Part shown: in pieces, positions 1 to 11,200 of the stretch
Layout of the letters: the number at the start of each line of letters is the position of its first letter
How positions within the stretch are numbered: the stretch's first letter is position 1
NCBI RefSeq assembly: GCF_027533505.1
Contig: NZ_JAPZUB010000003.1
Location: 1 to 64,000 of the forward strand
Direction of reading: 5' to 3'
Source: Flavobacterium sp.
Lineage (GTDB): Bacteria > Bacteroidota > Bacteroidia > Flavobacteriales > Flavobacteriaceae
Length of the DNA: 64,000 bases
Position numbers and translations under genes: made by a program
Notes under the pieces: generated by a model
Seen by the model: the letters and a program-made list of their open reading frames with translations, nothing else
Told to the model about the DNA's origin: nothing
Database searches by the model: none

Positions 1-184
1 AAAACCAAAAACACACAAACAACTTTCATTCAACTATATAAAATAAAACAAAAAAAAAAAAAAAATAATATATAAAAAAAAAAATTCAAACAATATTATG
101 AAACAAAAAACTTAAAAAAAAACCGACTCAAGTTGTGAGACGGCTAGTTTTTTTATTCCTCCAAACTTGAGCTATATTTGTGCT

Positions 185-1207
185 ATGAACGAAAACTTAG
201 ATCCCACCAATAAGGGCTACAACCCCGAAGAAATTGACCTCGAAAAGAAGTTACGCCCCCTTTCGTTTGACGATTTTACGGGTCAAGAGCAAGTACTCGA
301 GAATTTAAAAGTTTTCGTTAAAGCCGCCAATCTTCGCGATGAAGCCCTCGATCATACCCTTTTTCACGGCCCTCCAGGATTGGGGAAAACGACCCTAGCC
401 AATATTCTTGCCAACGAATTGGGGGTGGGAATAAAAATTACTTCAGGCCCCGTTCTCGATAAACCTGGGGATCTTGCAGGTTTGCTCACGAATCTAGAGG
501 AACGCGATGTGCTTTTTATCGACGAGATTCATCGGCTCAGTCCCGTAGTCGAAGAATATTTGTATTCGGCGATGGAAGATTTTAAAATCGATATCATGAT
601 TGAAACCGGTCCCAATGCGCGCTCGGTACAAATCAATCTGAATCCTTTTACCCTCGTAGGGGCAACCACACGTAGCGGACTCCTTACAGCTCCCATGCGG
701 GCGCGTTTCGGAATTCAATCGCGTTTGCATTATTATAATACCGAACTCTTAACCACTATTGTGCAACGCAGTGCCACCATTCTCGGCGTACCCATTGCTA
801 TGGAAGCGGCTATCGAAATCGCAGGAAGAAGCCGAGGAACCCCCCGTATTGCCAATGCACTCTTACGCCGTGTTCGCGATTTTGCCCAAATCAAAGGCAA
901 TGGAAAAATCGATATTGAAATCGCACGCTATTCGCTTCAAGCGCTCCATGTCGATGCGCACGGTTTGGACGAAATGGATAATAAGATTCTCACCACAATT
1001 ATCGATAAGTTCAAAGGGGGTCCTGTGGGTCTCTCTACCTTGGCCACCGCCGTTTCCGAAAATGGTGAAACCATCGAAGAAGTTTACGAACCATTTTTAA
1101 TCCAAGAGGGATTCATCATTCGCACGCCGCGGGGTCGCGAAGTCACCGAAAAGGCCTATCGCCATTTGGGCAAAATTAAAGGAACGTCACAGGGCGAATT
1201 GTTTTAG
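185..1207 (+). CDS. ruvB: Holliday junction branch migration DNA helicase RuvB
   Basis: Translation has RuvB hallmarks: [22 protein letters not shown], Walker [54 protein letters not shown]. The ORF track starts at TTG 167; ATG 185 fits better. Confidence 0.97.
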   Translation: MNENLDPTNKGYNPEEIDLEKKLRPLSFDDFTGQEQVLENLKVFVKAANLRDEALDHTLFHGPPGLGKTTLANILANELGVGIKITSGPVLDKPGDLAGLLTNLEERDVLFIDEIHRLSPVVEEYLYSAMEDFKIDIMIETGPNARSVQINLNPFTLVGATTRSGLLTAPMRARFGIQSRLHYYNTELLTTIVQRSATILGVPIAMEAAIEIAGRSRGTPRIANALLRRVRDFAQIKGNGKIDIEIARYSLQALHVDAHGLDEMDNKILTTIIDKFKGGPVGLSTLATAVSENGETIEEVYEPFLIQEGFIIRTPRGREVTEKAYRHLGKIKGTSQGELF

Positions 1208-1322
1208 GGCATTCCCCCGAAAGCAACTCCCTGCGCCTATTCCCGTTTTCTCTCGGGGTCGGGCTTTCCGCAGTACGCGCCCTCCTCACGTCGGGCGGGT
1301 ACTTCGCTGCAATCCCTAATGC
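1207..1322. repeat. GC-rich structured extragenic element (copy 1)
   Basis: GGGCATT...GCTGCAATCCCTAATGC with complementary ends; abuts the ruvB stop and reaches the queG start. Confidence 0.5.
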
Positions 1323-1324
1323 AC

Positions 1325-2248
1325 ATGAACAACCAAAAACAACACTACAGTCAGTTTATAAAAGCCGAAGCCAAACGCCTTGGGTTTCTCTCTTGCGGTA
1401 TTGCCAAAGCCGGTTTTCTCGAAGCCGAAGCCCCTCGTTTGGAACGCTGGCTCCATAAAGGCTTTCACGGTGAAATGCAGTATATGGAAAACCATTTTGA
1501 TAAACGTCTAGATCCTAGGTTGCTTGTCGAGGATGCCAAAAGTGTCATTTCAGTGCTTCTCAATTATTTTCCCTCCGAAACGCAACAAGAGGATACGTAC
1601 AAGATTTCAAAATATGCCTACGGTAAAGACTATCATTACGTCATCAAAGACAAACTAAAAGCGCTTTTACACAGTATACAAACCGAAATCGGAGCCGTTA
1701 ACGGACGTGCCTTTGTCGATTCTGCTCCAGTCTTGGACAAAGCTTGGGCTGCCAAAAGTGGATTAGGATGGATCGGAAAAAACGCCAATCTTATTACCCA
1801 AAAAACGGGTTCTTATTATTTTGTAGCCGAACTCATCGTCGATCTTGAATTAGACTATGATCCGCCCACTACCGATCATTGTGGAACTTGCACCGCTTGT
1901 ATTGACGCTTGTCCCACCCAAGCTATCGTGGCTCCTTATGTGGTCGACGGCAGCAAGTGCATTTCGTATTTTACTATCGAACTCAAAAATCAATTGCCCG
2001 AAACCATGAAAGGCGCATGGAATGACTGGGTCTTCGGTTGTGATGTATGTCAAGAAGTGTGTCCTTGGAACCGTTTTGCAACGCCACATCAAGAACCCCA
2101 ATTTAATCCGCATCCCGATTTACTCTCTTTTTCCAAAAAGGATTGGGAAGAAATAACAGAAGATATTTTCAAAGAAGTTTTTCGCGATTCGGCAGTAAAA
2201 CGAACCCAATACCAAGGCTTAAAACGCAATATTGACTTCCTTAAATAA
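1325..2248 (+). CDS. queG: epoxyqueuosine reductase QueG
   Basis: [16 protein letters not shown] and [11 protein letters not shown] 4Fe-4S motifs, about 308 aa. ATG at 1319 or 1325. Confidence 0.95.
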   Translation: MNNQKQHYSQFIKAEAKRLGFLSCGIAKAGFLEAEAPRLERWLHKGFHGEMQYMENHFDKRLDPRLLVEDAKSVISVLLNYFPSETQQEDTYKISKYAYGKDYHYVIKDKLKALLHSIQTEIGAVNGRAFVDSAPVLDKAWAAKSGLGWIGKNANLITQKTGSYYFVAELIVDLELDYDPPTTDHCGTCTACIDACPTQAIVAPYVVDGSKCISYFTIELKNQLPETMKGAWNDWVFGCDVCQEVCPWNRFATPHQEPQFNPHPDLLSFSKKDWEEITEDIFKEVFRDSAVKRTQYQGLKRNIDFLK

Positions 2249-2312
2249 ATCCTTCATTTGTTTCACGATTCCACGGATACTTTTACCTTTGTCATGATGC
2301 AAATTGTGAAAA

Positions 2313-4613
2313 ATGGATAATCAATCGAGTAAACGCCGTGCGGCACTTTTATACCATGCCAAACCCACTCCAGGCAAAATAAAAATTGTTCCTACCAAAA
2401 AATACGCCACGCAAAGAGATTTGTCCCTGGCCTATTCCCCGGGGGTTGCCGAACCTTGTTTGGAAATCGCCAAAGACGTTAATAACGTATATAAATACAC
2501 GTCCAAAGGGAACTTAGTAGCGGTAATTTCCAACGGAACGGCGGTCTTAGGTTTGGGCGATATCGGCCCCGAGGCTTCCAAACCCGTGATGGAAGGAAAG
2601 GCCTTGTTGTTTAAAATTTTCGCAGACATCGATGTGTTTGACATTGAGGTGGATACTAAAGATGTAGATGCTTTTATCGAAACGGTAAAAAACATTGCCC
2701 CCACTTTTGGAGGAATCAACTTAGAGGATATTAAAGCCCCCGAGTCGTTTGAAATTGAGCGCCGTTTGGTGGAAGAGCTCAACATTCCCGTAATGCATGA
2801 CGACCAACACGGAACAGCCATCATATCTTCAGCCGCTCTTTTGAATGCCCTTGAATTGGCAGGTAAAAAAGTCAATAAAGTAAAGATTGTCGTTTCGGGA
2901 GCAGGTTCAGCCGCCTTAGCTTGTGCCAATTTGTATGTGCTTTTGGGCGTTAAACCCGAAAACATCATCATGTTTGATAAAGACGGGGTGCTGCATAAAG
3001 ACCGCGCCGATCTATCCGACTTACAGCGTCGCTATACTACCGCCAAACCTGGAACAACTATGGCGCAAGCCCTCAAAAATGCGGATGTGTTTTTGGGTCT
3101 TTCTGCAGGAAATATCTTGACGCCTGAAATGCTATTGGCGATGGCCAAGAATCCCATCGTTTTTGCGATGGCCAACCCTGTACCTGAAATCGATTATAAT
3201 GTAGCGATTGCCACCCGAAAAGATATTATTATGGCTACGGGTCGCTCGGATCATCCCAACCAAGTGAATAATGTTTTGGGATTCCCGTATATTTTTCGTG
3301 GCGCCTTAGATGTTCGCGCCACCAAAATTAACGAAGCCATGAAAATGGCCGCCGTAAAAGCCTTGGCTTGCTTGGCCAAAGAATTAGTGCCCGAGCAGGT
3401 AAATATTGCCTACGGGGAAACAAAATTGGCATTCGGACGCGACTATATCATTCCGAAACCTTTTGACCCGCGCCTAATTTCACGCGTTGCCCCCGCCGTA
3501 GCCAAAGCCGCTATGGAGTCGGGAGTAGCACAACAACCGATTACCGATTGGGAACGCTATGAAGAGGAATTGATGGAACGTATGGGTTCGGATAATAAAA
3601 TGGTGCGATTGCTCATCAACCGCGCAAAAACCGACCCCAAACGCATTGTGTTTGCTGAAGCCGATCAATTGGATGTACTCAAAGCGGCTCAAATTGTCTA
3701 TGAGGAAGGGATAGGAAAACCTATTTTACTGGGTCGGAAAGAAGATATTCTAGAGTTGAAAGAGGAAATCGGTTTTGACGCCGACATTCCTATTTTTGAT
3801 CCCAAAACCAAAGAGGAAGACGAGCGTCGTATGCGGTATGCTGAAATCTTTTGGAAAGAACGTCAACGCCGCGGCATCTCTTTGCTGGATGCACAAAAAT
3901 GGATGCGCGAACGCAACTATTTTGCCGCCATGATGGTTAATGAAGGCGATGCTGATGCCATGGTTTCGGGGTACTCTCGAAGTTATCCCTCGGTGGTTCG
4001 CCCCTTAATGCAATTGATCGGAAAAGCGCCCGGGATTTCGTTGATTGCTACTACCAATATGATGATGACAAATAGGGGCCCCATGTTCTTATCAGACACA
4101 GCCATCAATCCAGACCCATCTGCCGATGATTTGGCCAAGATTGCTTTAATGACCGCCAAAACGGTTCGTATGTTTGGAATGGAACCCGTGATTGCCATGG
4201 TTTCGTTTTCCAATTTCGGCTCATCTACCCATGAAAGTGCGCAAAAAGTGCGTGATGCGGTTGCTTATTTGCATAAATACTATCCCGATTTGATTGTCGA
4301 TGGGGAGATTCAAACCGATTTTGCGTTGAATCCCGACATGTTGAAAGCGAAATTCCCATTTTCAAAATTGGCAGGCAAAAAAGTCAATACCATGATTTTT
4401 CCCAATCTAGAGTCGGCCAATATTACGTATAAATTACTGAAAGAACTTTACAAAGTTGATTCGGTAGGCCCCATTATGTTGGGGATGGACAAACCGGCAC
4501 ATATTTTTCAACTAGGGGCCAGCGTAGAGGAAATGGTAAATATGGCTGCTGTAGCGGTGGTTGATGCCCAAGAAAAACACAAACGGCTCCGCGATATGGT
4601 GATAAAAAAGTAA
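2313..4613 (+). CDS. maeB: NADP-dependent malic enzyme with C-terminal phosphotransacetylase-like domain
   Basis: 766 aa; malic enzyme motifs (YSPGVAEPCLEIAKD, DDQHGTAIISSAALLNAL) followed by a PTA-like half (KRIVFAEADQLDVLKAAQIV). Confidence 0.93.
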   Translation: MDNQSSKRRAALLYHAKPTPGKIKIVPTKKYATQRDLSLAYSPGVAEPCLEIAKDVNNVYKYTSKGNLVAVISNGTAVLGLGDIGPEASKPVMEGKALLFKIFADIDVFDIEVDTKDVDAFIETVKNIAPTFGGINLEDIKAPESFEIERRLVEELNIPVMHDDQHGTAIISSAALLNALELAGKKVNKVKIVVSGAGSAALACANLYVLLGVKPENIIMFDKDGVLHKDRADLSDLQRRYTTAKPGTTMAQALKNADVFLGLSAGNILTPEMLLAMAKNPIVFAMANPVPEIDYNVAIATRKDIIMATGRSDHPNQVNNVLGFPYIFRGALDVRATKINEAMKMAAVKALACLAKELVPEQVNIAYGETKLAFGRDYIIPKPFDPRLISRVAPAVAKAAMESGVAQQPITDWERYEEELMERMGSDNKMVRLLINRAKTDPKRIVFAEADQLDVLKAAQIVYEEGIGKPILLGRKEDILELKEEIGFDADIPIFDPKTKEEDERRMRYAEIFWKERQRRGISLLDAQKWMRERNYFAAMMVNEGDADAMVSGYSRSYPSVVRPLMQLIGKAPGISLIATTNMMMTNRGPMFLSDTAINPDPSADDLAKIALMTAKTVRMFGMEPVIAMVSFSNFGSSTHESAQKVRDAVAYLHKYYPDLIVDGEIQTDFALNPDMLKAKFPFSKLAGKKVNTMIFPNLESANITYKLLKELYKVDSVGPIMLGMDKPAHIFQLGASVEEMVNMAAVAVVDAQEKHKRLRDMVIKK

Positions 4614-4676
4614 GGTTCTTGTTTAGAAAAGTCCCTAATTGTTAATTTTTTCTATATTTGGACATACGATTTTAAG

Positions 4677-5258
4677 ATGATAGCACATATTCACGGAAAA
4701 TTAGTTGAAAAAAATCCTACCGAAGTGGTGATTGATTGCCAAGGGGTAGGCTATCACATCCATATTTCGTTACACACCTATGCGTTGTTGCCGCAATCCG
4801 AGTCGGTGAAGTTATTTACCTACTTGCTCATCAAAGAGGATGCGCATCAACTGTTCGGGTTTATGGAAAAATCAGAGCGCGAGTTGTTTAAATTGTTGTT
4901 GTCCGTATCGGGAATCGGTGCTGGAATTGCGCGAACGATGCTCTCTTCATTAGATCCAAAACAAATTATTGCAGCCATCGGCAACGGTGATGTGGGAACT
5001 ATTCAATCCATCAAAGGTATTGGGGCCAAAACAGCCCAACGGGTAATCCTTGATTTGCGCGATAAAGTGTTAAAAATCCATGATATCGGGGAAGTTTCGC
5101 CCATTTCATACAATACAAATCGGGATGAGGCGTTATCTGCTTTGGAGGTTTTGGGCTTTGTTCGTAAGAATGCCGAAAAAGTAGTGGATAAAATCATGAA
5201 AGAACAGCCCGATGCCAACCTAGAAACCATAATCAAACAAGCATTAAAAAACCTATAA
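4677..5258 (+). CDS. ruvA: Holliday junction branch migration protein RuvA
   Basis: MIAHIHGKLVEKNPTEVVIDCQGVGYHIHIS, ISGIGAGIARTML and IKGIGAKTAQRVILDLRDK HhH motifs. Confidence 0.96.
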   Translation: MIAHIHGKLVEKNPTEVVIDCQGVGYHIHISLHTYALLPQSESVKLFTYLLIKEDAHQLFGFMEKSERELFKLLLSVSGIGAGIARTMLSSLDPKQIIAAIGNGDVGTIQSIKGIGAKTAQRVILDLRDKVLKIHDIGEVSPISYNTNRDEALSALEVLGFVRKNAEKVVDKIMKEQPDANLETIIKQALKNL

Positions 5259-5261
5259 CTG

Positions 5262-8200
5262 TTGAAAACAAACAGCCGGAATAAATCATTATTACGAATA
5301 CTTTGTTTTCTTTTTGTGTTTTTTGCCTTTTCAACACAGGCCCAAACAACAGAAGAGGAAGACGACGAAAAAGCGAGAGATACCATTAAAGGATACAACA
5401 CCGGAGCCATTAAATTAAATGACCCGAAAAGTGTTGTAGAAGCCTATACCTATGACCCTACCATAGATCGATACGTTTTGACCAAAACCTTTGAAGGGTT
5501 TAACATCAATTATCCGATGTTTTTAACCCCTAAAGAGTACGATGCCTTGGTATTACGGGAATCGATGCGGGCTTATTTTCAAAAGAAGTCCAATGCTGCT
5601 GAAGGAAAAGGAACAGAACAAGACAAGAAAGACTTGCTCCCGCGGTATTACGTAAATTCCAGCTTTTTTGAAACCCTTTTTGGAAGTAACACCATCGATA
5701 TCAAGCCCACTGGATCGGTAGAAGTTGATCTAGGGGTGCGTCATACCAAGCAAGATAACCCCGCTTTTTCACCGCGGAACCGTGCCACAACTACATTCGA
5801 TTTCAATCAGCGCATCAGTATGAGTTTGATGGGAAAAGTAGGAACGCGTTTAAATGTAAATGTCAATTACGACACCCAATCTACTTTTAATTTCCAGAAT
5901 TTAATCAAGTTGGAATACACGCCAACCGAAGACGATATCATTCAGAAGATTGAAGTCGGTAACGTTAGTATGCCTTTAAACAATACGCTAATTCGTGGAG
6001 CGCAGAGTTTGTTTGGGGTTCGTGCCCAACTGCAATTTGGAAGAACAACCGTAACAGGGGTGTTTTCAGAGCAAAAGTCGCAAACCCGAACCGTAACCTC
6101 ACAAGGAGGCGGGACGATTCAGAATTTTGAACTTTTCGCACAAGAATACGATAACGATCGTCACTTCTTCTTATCGCAATATTTCAAAAATCGCTACGAT
6201 TTTGCTTTACGAAATTATCCCTTTATTGACAGCCGGGTACAAATTACCCGTATTGAAGTTTGGGTAACCAACCGTCAAAACCGAATCAACACTACCAACA
6301 ACAACCAACGAAACGTAATCGCTTTACAAGATTTAGGGGAGTCTCGATTGACCGACACGTATAGCAATACGCCACTGAATGATAACCAAGTAGTGGCCGT
6401 CGATCCGATTGAAATCACCAATGGATTTTTTCTAACCCCAATTGATAGTCCTTCCGACAACTCCAACAACCGGTATGATCCCGCTTTAATTGGAACAACC
6501 GGATTGCTTAATCAAGGTATTCGTGAAATTTTTACTGCCGGCAATGGATTCAACAACGTAAATCCAGTAAACGAAGGGACCGATTATGCCAAGTTGGAAA
6601 ATGCACGAAAATTAAATCCCTCCGAGTATACTTTTCACCCCCAATTGGGATATATCTCTTTGCAACAACGCTTGGCCAATGACGAAGTTTTAGCCGTTGC
6701 TTTCCAGTATACCGTGGGTGGTCAAGTATATCAAGTAGGGGAGTTTGGAACCGATGGCGTTGAAGCAACGCAAGTTGATACCGGAGGAATTCCCGCGACA
6801 CAATCGTTGATCGTAAAAATGTTGAAAAGTACGCTAACGTTTGTCGATAAGCCGATTTGGGGCTTGATGATGAAAAATATTTATCAAATTCCCGGGGGGT
6901 TCCAGTTGCAAAAAGAGGATTTTAAATTCAATATTCTTTACACAGATCCTTCGCCTTTAAATTATATCGTAGAGGCTAGCCCCACAAGTCCACTGCCCAA
7001 CGACGTTCGCGAAACGCCTTTACTTCGCGTTTTCTCTATGGACCAATTGAATTTTGCCAACGACCCACAAACAGGCGGGGATGGTTTTTTTGATTTTGTT
7101 CCCGGACTTACCATTGACCAGCAAAACGGCCGAATTATTTTTACTAAAATCGAACCTTTTGGACGTTATTTATTTGAAAAATTACGAACTGCACCTGGGT
7201 CATCGGAAAACTATCTAGGCGACCCAACCTCTTTGGCAGATTTTAACCCCAACCAAGCGAAATACGTATTCCGAACTTTATATACAAGTACACAAGCCGC
7301 AGCGTTGCAAGACAGTGAAAAGAATAAATTTCAATTGCGCGGTCGATTTAAATCTTCGGGAGGAGAAGGGATTCCCATCGGAGCGTTCAACGTTCCGCAA
7401 GGATCGGTTATCGTTACGGCGGGAGGAAGACGTTTGGTTGAAGGGGTCGATTTTACCGTAAATTACCAAGCGGGACGTGTTCAAATTTTAGATCCCTCCC
7501 TACAAGCATCCAATACACCTATTGAAGTTTCGGTTGAGAACAATTCTGTCTTTGGCCAGCAAACACGTCGCTTTATGGGGATTAATGTTGAGCATAAATT
7601 TTCACCCAAAGCCTTAGTGGGCGCCACGTTTTTGAAAATGACGGAGCGTCCGTTCACCCAAAAATCCAATTACGGTCAGGAATCTGTTAACAACAGTATG
7701 TTTGGGTTGAACACGAGTTTGTCTTCGGAAGTTCCATTCTTAACTCGTTTAGTGAATAAATTGCCCAATGTGGACACGGATGTTCCTTCAAACGTGTCGT
7801 TCCGTGGGGAAGTTGCTTTCTTAAAGCCCGATGCGCCTATTGGTGACCGGTTTAATGGTGAATCGACTTTGTACGTAGACGATTTTGAAGGATCACAAAC
7901 CAATATTGATTTACGTTCCCCATTGTCGTGGTTTATAGCCTCTACACCAGAACGCCCTGCAACCGGAAATGTGGATTATCCTGATTTTAATGGAACACAA
8001 AATTCGATAGATTACGGATTTAAACGCGCCAAAATTGCATGGTATACCATTGATCCTGTATTTTACACGCAACGTCCTTCGGGTGTTTCCCAAGATGATT
8101 TATCGCTCAACAGCACGCGTCGTATTTTCAGTTCAGAGCTATTTCCGCAAACGGTTATCGCACAAGGACAATCGCAAGTGGTGAATACCTTGGATTTAAC

Positions 8201-11200
8201 CTATTTTCCTCAAGAACGCGGTCCCTATAATTTCAATCCAGCAGCGCAAGCAGATGGAACATTGCCTAATCCCGATACCAATTATGGGGGAATCATGCGA
8301 GCGTTGAATTCAACCAATTTTGAACAAACCAATGTCGAATATATCCAGTTTTGGATGATGGATCCCTATTTTGATCCGACCAATCCTGGGGCGGCTTCCG
8401 ATCCTTCTAATGTGGGTCAGATTTATTTCAACCTCGGTGAGATTTCTGAAGATATCCTCAAAGACGGGCGTAAGTTTTATGAAAATGGTTTAGGGCCTGG
8501 GCAAATTACCACCAGTAATTATTGGGGAAATATTCCGGCCTCGCAATCTTTGATTTATGCTTTTGATACTGATACGGCCAACCGTAATGTGCAAGACGTA
8601 GGATTGGATGGGCTTAGCGATAATGAAGAGGCGGCCAAGTTCCCTGGATTTGCCTCATTCCCCGATCCGGCGGCAGACAATTACAATTTTTATTTAAATG
8701 CCAATGGAGGTGTTTTGGATCGCTATAAAAATTACAATAACGTTCAAGCCAACTCTCCCGTAGATGTTACCGACACCAATCGAGGTTCGACCACTATTCC
8801 TGATGTAGAAGATGTCAATCGGGATAATACCATGAATACGATCAATGCGTATTATGAGTATAAAATTAATATCAGTCCAAGTGCGCTTTCAAATGTTGGA
8901 GCCAACTTTATTACAGATATTCGTGAAACACAGGTAACTGCTGCCAACGGAAATACAGTTCAAGCCCGTTGGATTCAGTTTAAAATACCCGTTACTGCAC
9001 CTGCCAATACCATTGGAAGTATTTCTGATTTCCGTTCTATTCGTTTCATGCGAATTTTCATGACCAAATTTAACCAACCAGTTACCATTCGTTTTGGGAC
9101 ATTGGATTTGGTTCGAGGCGAATGGCGACGTTTTGAAAACACTCTTGATCCTGTCGATACAGATGTCACTGATGATGGAACCAATTTTGAGGTTCAAGCC
9201 TTAAACGTTCAAGAAAACGGTTCGCGTAATCCTATTAATTACGTTACTCCTCCGGGTGTTCAGCTAGAACAGTTGATGCAAAACAACACCTTGATTCCTC
9301 AAAATGAACAATCGTTGGCATTACGCGCTAGTGGCTTAGGTTTGGAGCCTGGCGATGCTCGTGGGGTGTTTAAAAACGTCAGTGTCGACATGCGACAGTT
9401 CAAAAAAATCAAAATGTTCTTGCACGCTGAAGCGCTTCCTGACGAGCCAAGTTCAATTGAAGATAATGAGCTTGTGGGTTTCATTCGCTTTGGAAACGAT
9501 GCGTCAGAAAACTTTTATCAGATAGAACTTCCGTTAAAAAAATCGCAATTCAACGTTAATAATCCCGATGCGGTATGGCCCGAAGCCAACCAAATTGACG
9601 TATCGCTGAAGTTGTTGACCCAATTAAAAGTGTTGGCCTTGAGTCATATCTATACTTCGCCTGGAGAAATTTATTTTAAAAATGAAGATGAACTCGACAA
9701 TTCCTTGGTTGGCAAAGTCAATAAGGCCCGTTTGGGTATTCGAGGGAATCCTAATTTTGGTTTGATTCGGGTTTTAATGGTGGGAATTAAAAACAATACC
9801 CACATCCTGAACACTGTTGAACACCCACTCAATCCGAGAAGGATAAAGGGAGAGGCGTGGTTCAATGAGTTGCGTATTGCCGATATGGACAATAAAGGCG
9901 GTATGGCTGCTGTAGCCAATTTGGATGCGAATTTGGCCGACTTTGCAAATATTTCAGCGACTGGACGCATGAGCACCATTGGTTTTGGTTCGATTGATCA
10001 AGGTCCTAATGAACGTAGTCGTGAGGAGATATTGCAGTACAATATTGTGACCAATATGAGTTTGGGGAAATTGTTGCCCAAGAAATGGAACATGAATGTG
10101 CCTTTTAATTATTCTGTTGGGGAAGAGATTATTACACCTAAATACGATCCATTCTTCCAAGATATCGAGTTGCAACAATTGATTGACAACACTCAAGATG
10201 AGGCGCAAAAACGCAATTTCCGCAACCGAGCGATTGACTATACCAAGCGTAAAAGCATCAATTTTATTGGGGTTAAAAAAGACCGTGGAGAAAAACAAAA
10301 ACCACGTTTTTATGACATCGAAAACGTGACGGTTTCCTACTCGTACAATCAGGTGGATCGCAACAATTATGAGCTGGAAAACTTCCAAGATCAACAAGTA
10401 AATACCGCAGTGGATTATACGTTTGCCTTTCAAAACAAACCCGTGGAGCCTTTCAAAAAAGTAAAGGCTTTCCAAAAAAGCAGTTATTGGAAATTGTTGA
10501 GTGATTTTAACTTCAACTTTTTACCTTCTAATATTTCTTTTAGTACCAACATTAACCGTCAGTTGAATCGTCAGCAATTCCGCTTGGTTGATGTAGAAGG
10601 AGTAGGGTTGCAAACCTTATTTCAAAGAAATTATTTGTTCAATTACCAGTACGGATTCAATTACAATTTGACCAAGTCATTAAAGTTGAACTTTAATGCG
10701 ACGAGCAATAACTTGGTCCGTAATTTTATGGATGAGAATAATGTACCCGACAATACGTATACGCTTTGGACGGACTTTTGGAATCCGGGATTGCCGAATA
10801 CCCACAATCAACAGTTGACTATCAATTACGAAGTGCCGTTGAATAAAATTCCGTTCCTGGCCTTTATCAAACCAACGTATACATACAACGGTACATTCAC
10901 CTGGCAACGTTCTTCCATCGCATTATCTTCGTACACCGATGCCAATGGAGAGGTGTTTAATTTAGGGAATACCATTCAAAATTCTGGATCACACAAGTTG
11001 AATACGGCTTTCAATATGGATGCCTTGTATAAATACATTGGGTTAACCAAGACCAAAAAGAATACCAAGACCACGCAAACAGGTCCCCCAAAACCAGGGC
11101 AAAAAATTACAAACACCGCTGTAGCTCCACAATCGGAGCGCAGTCCTTTTGTAGAGGGGTTAATCGGTATTTTAACCAGTGTAAAAAATATTCAAATCAA

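Noticed and set aside
2432-2971. 179-aa minus-strand ORF inside maeB
   Set aside because: Antisense shadow of the malic enzyme ORF, Ser/Thr/Pro-biased, no family signature.
9954-10475. 173-aa minus-strand ORF inside sprA
   Set aside because: Fully antisense to a well supported coding region; composition looks like a frame shadow and no recognisable motifs.
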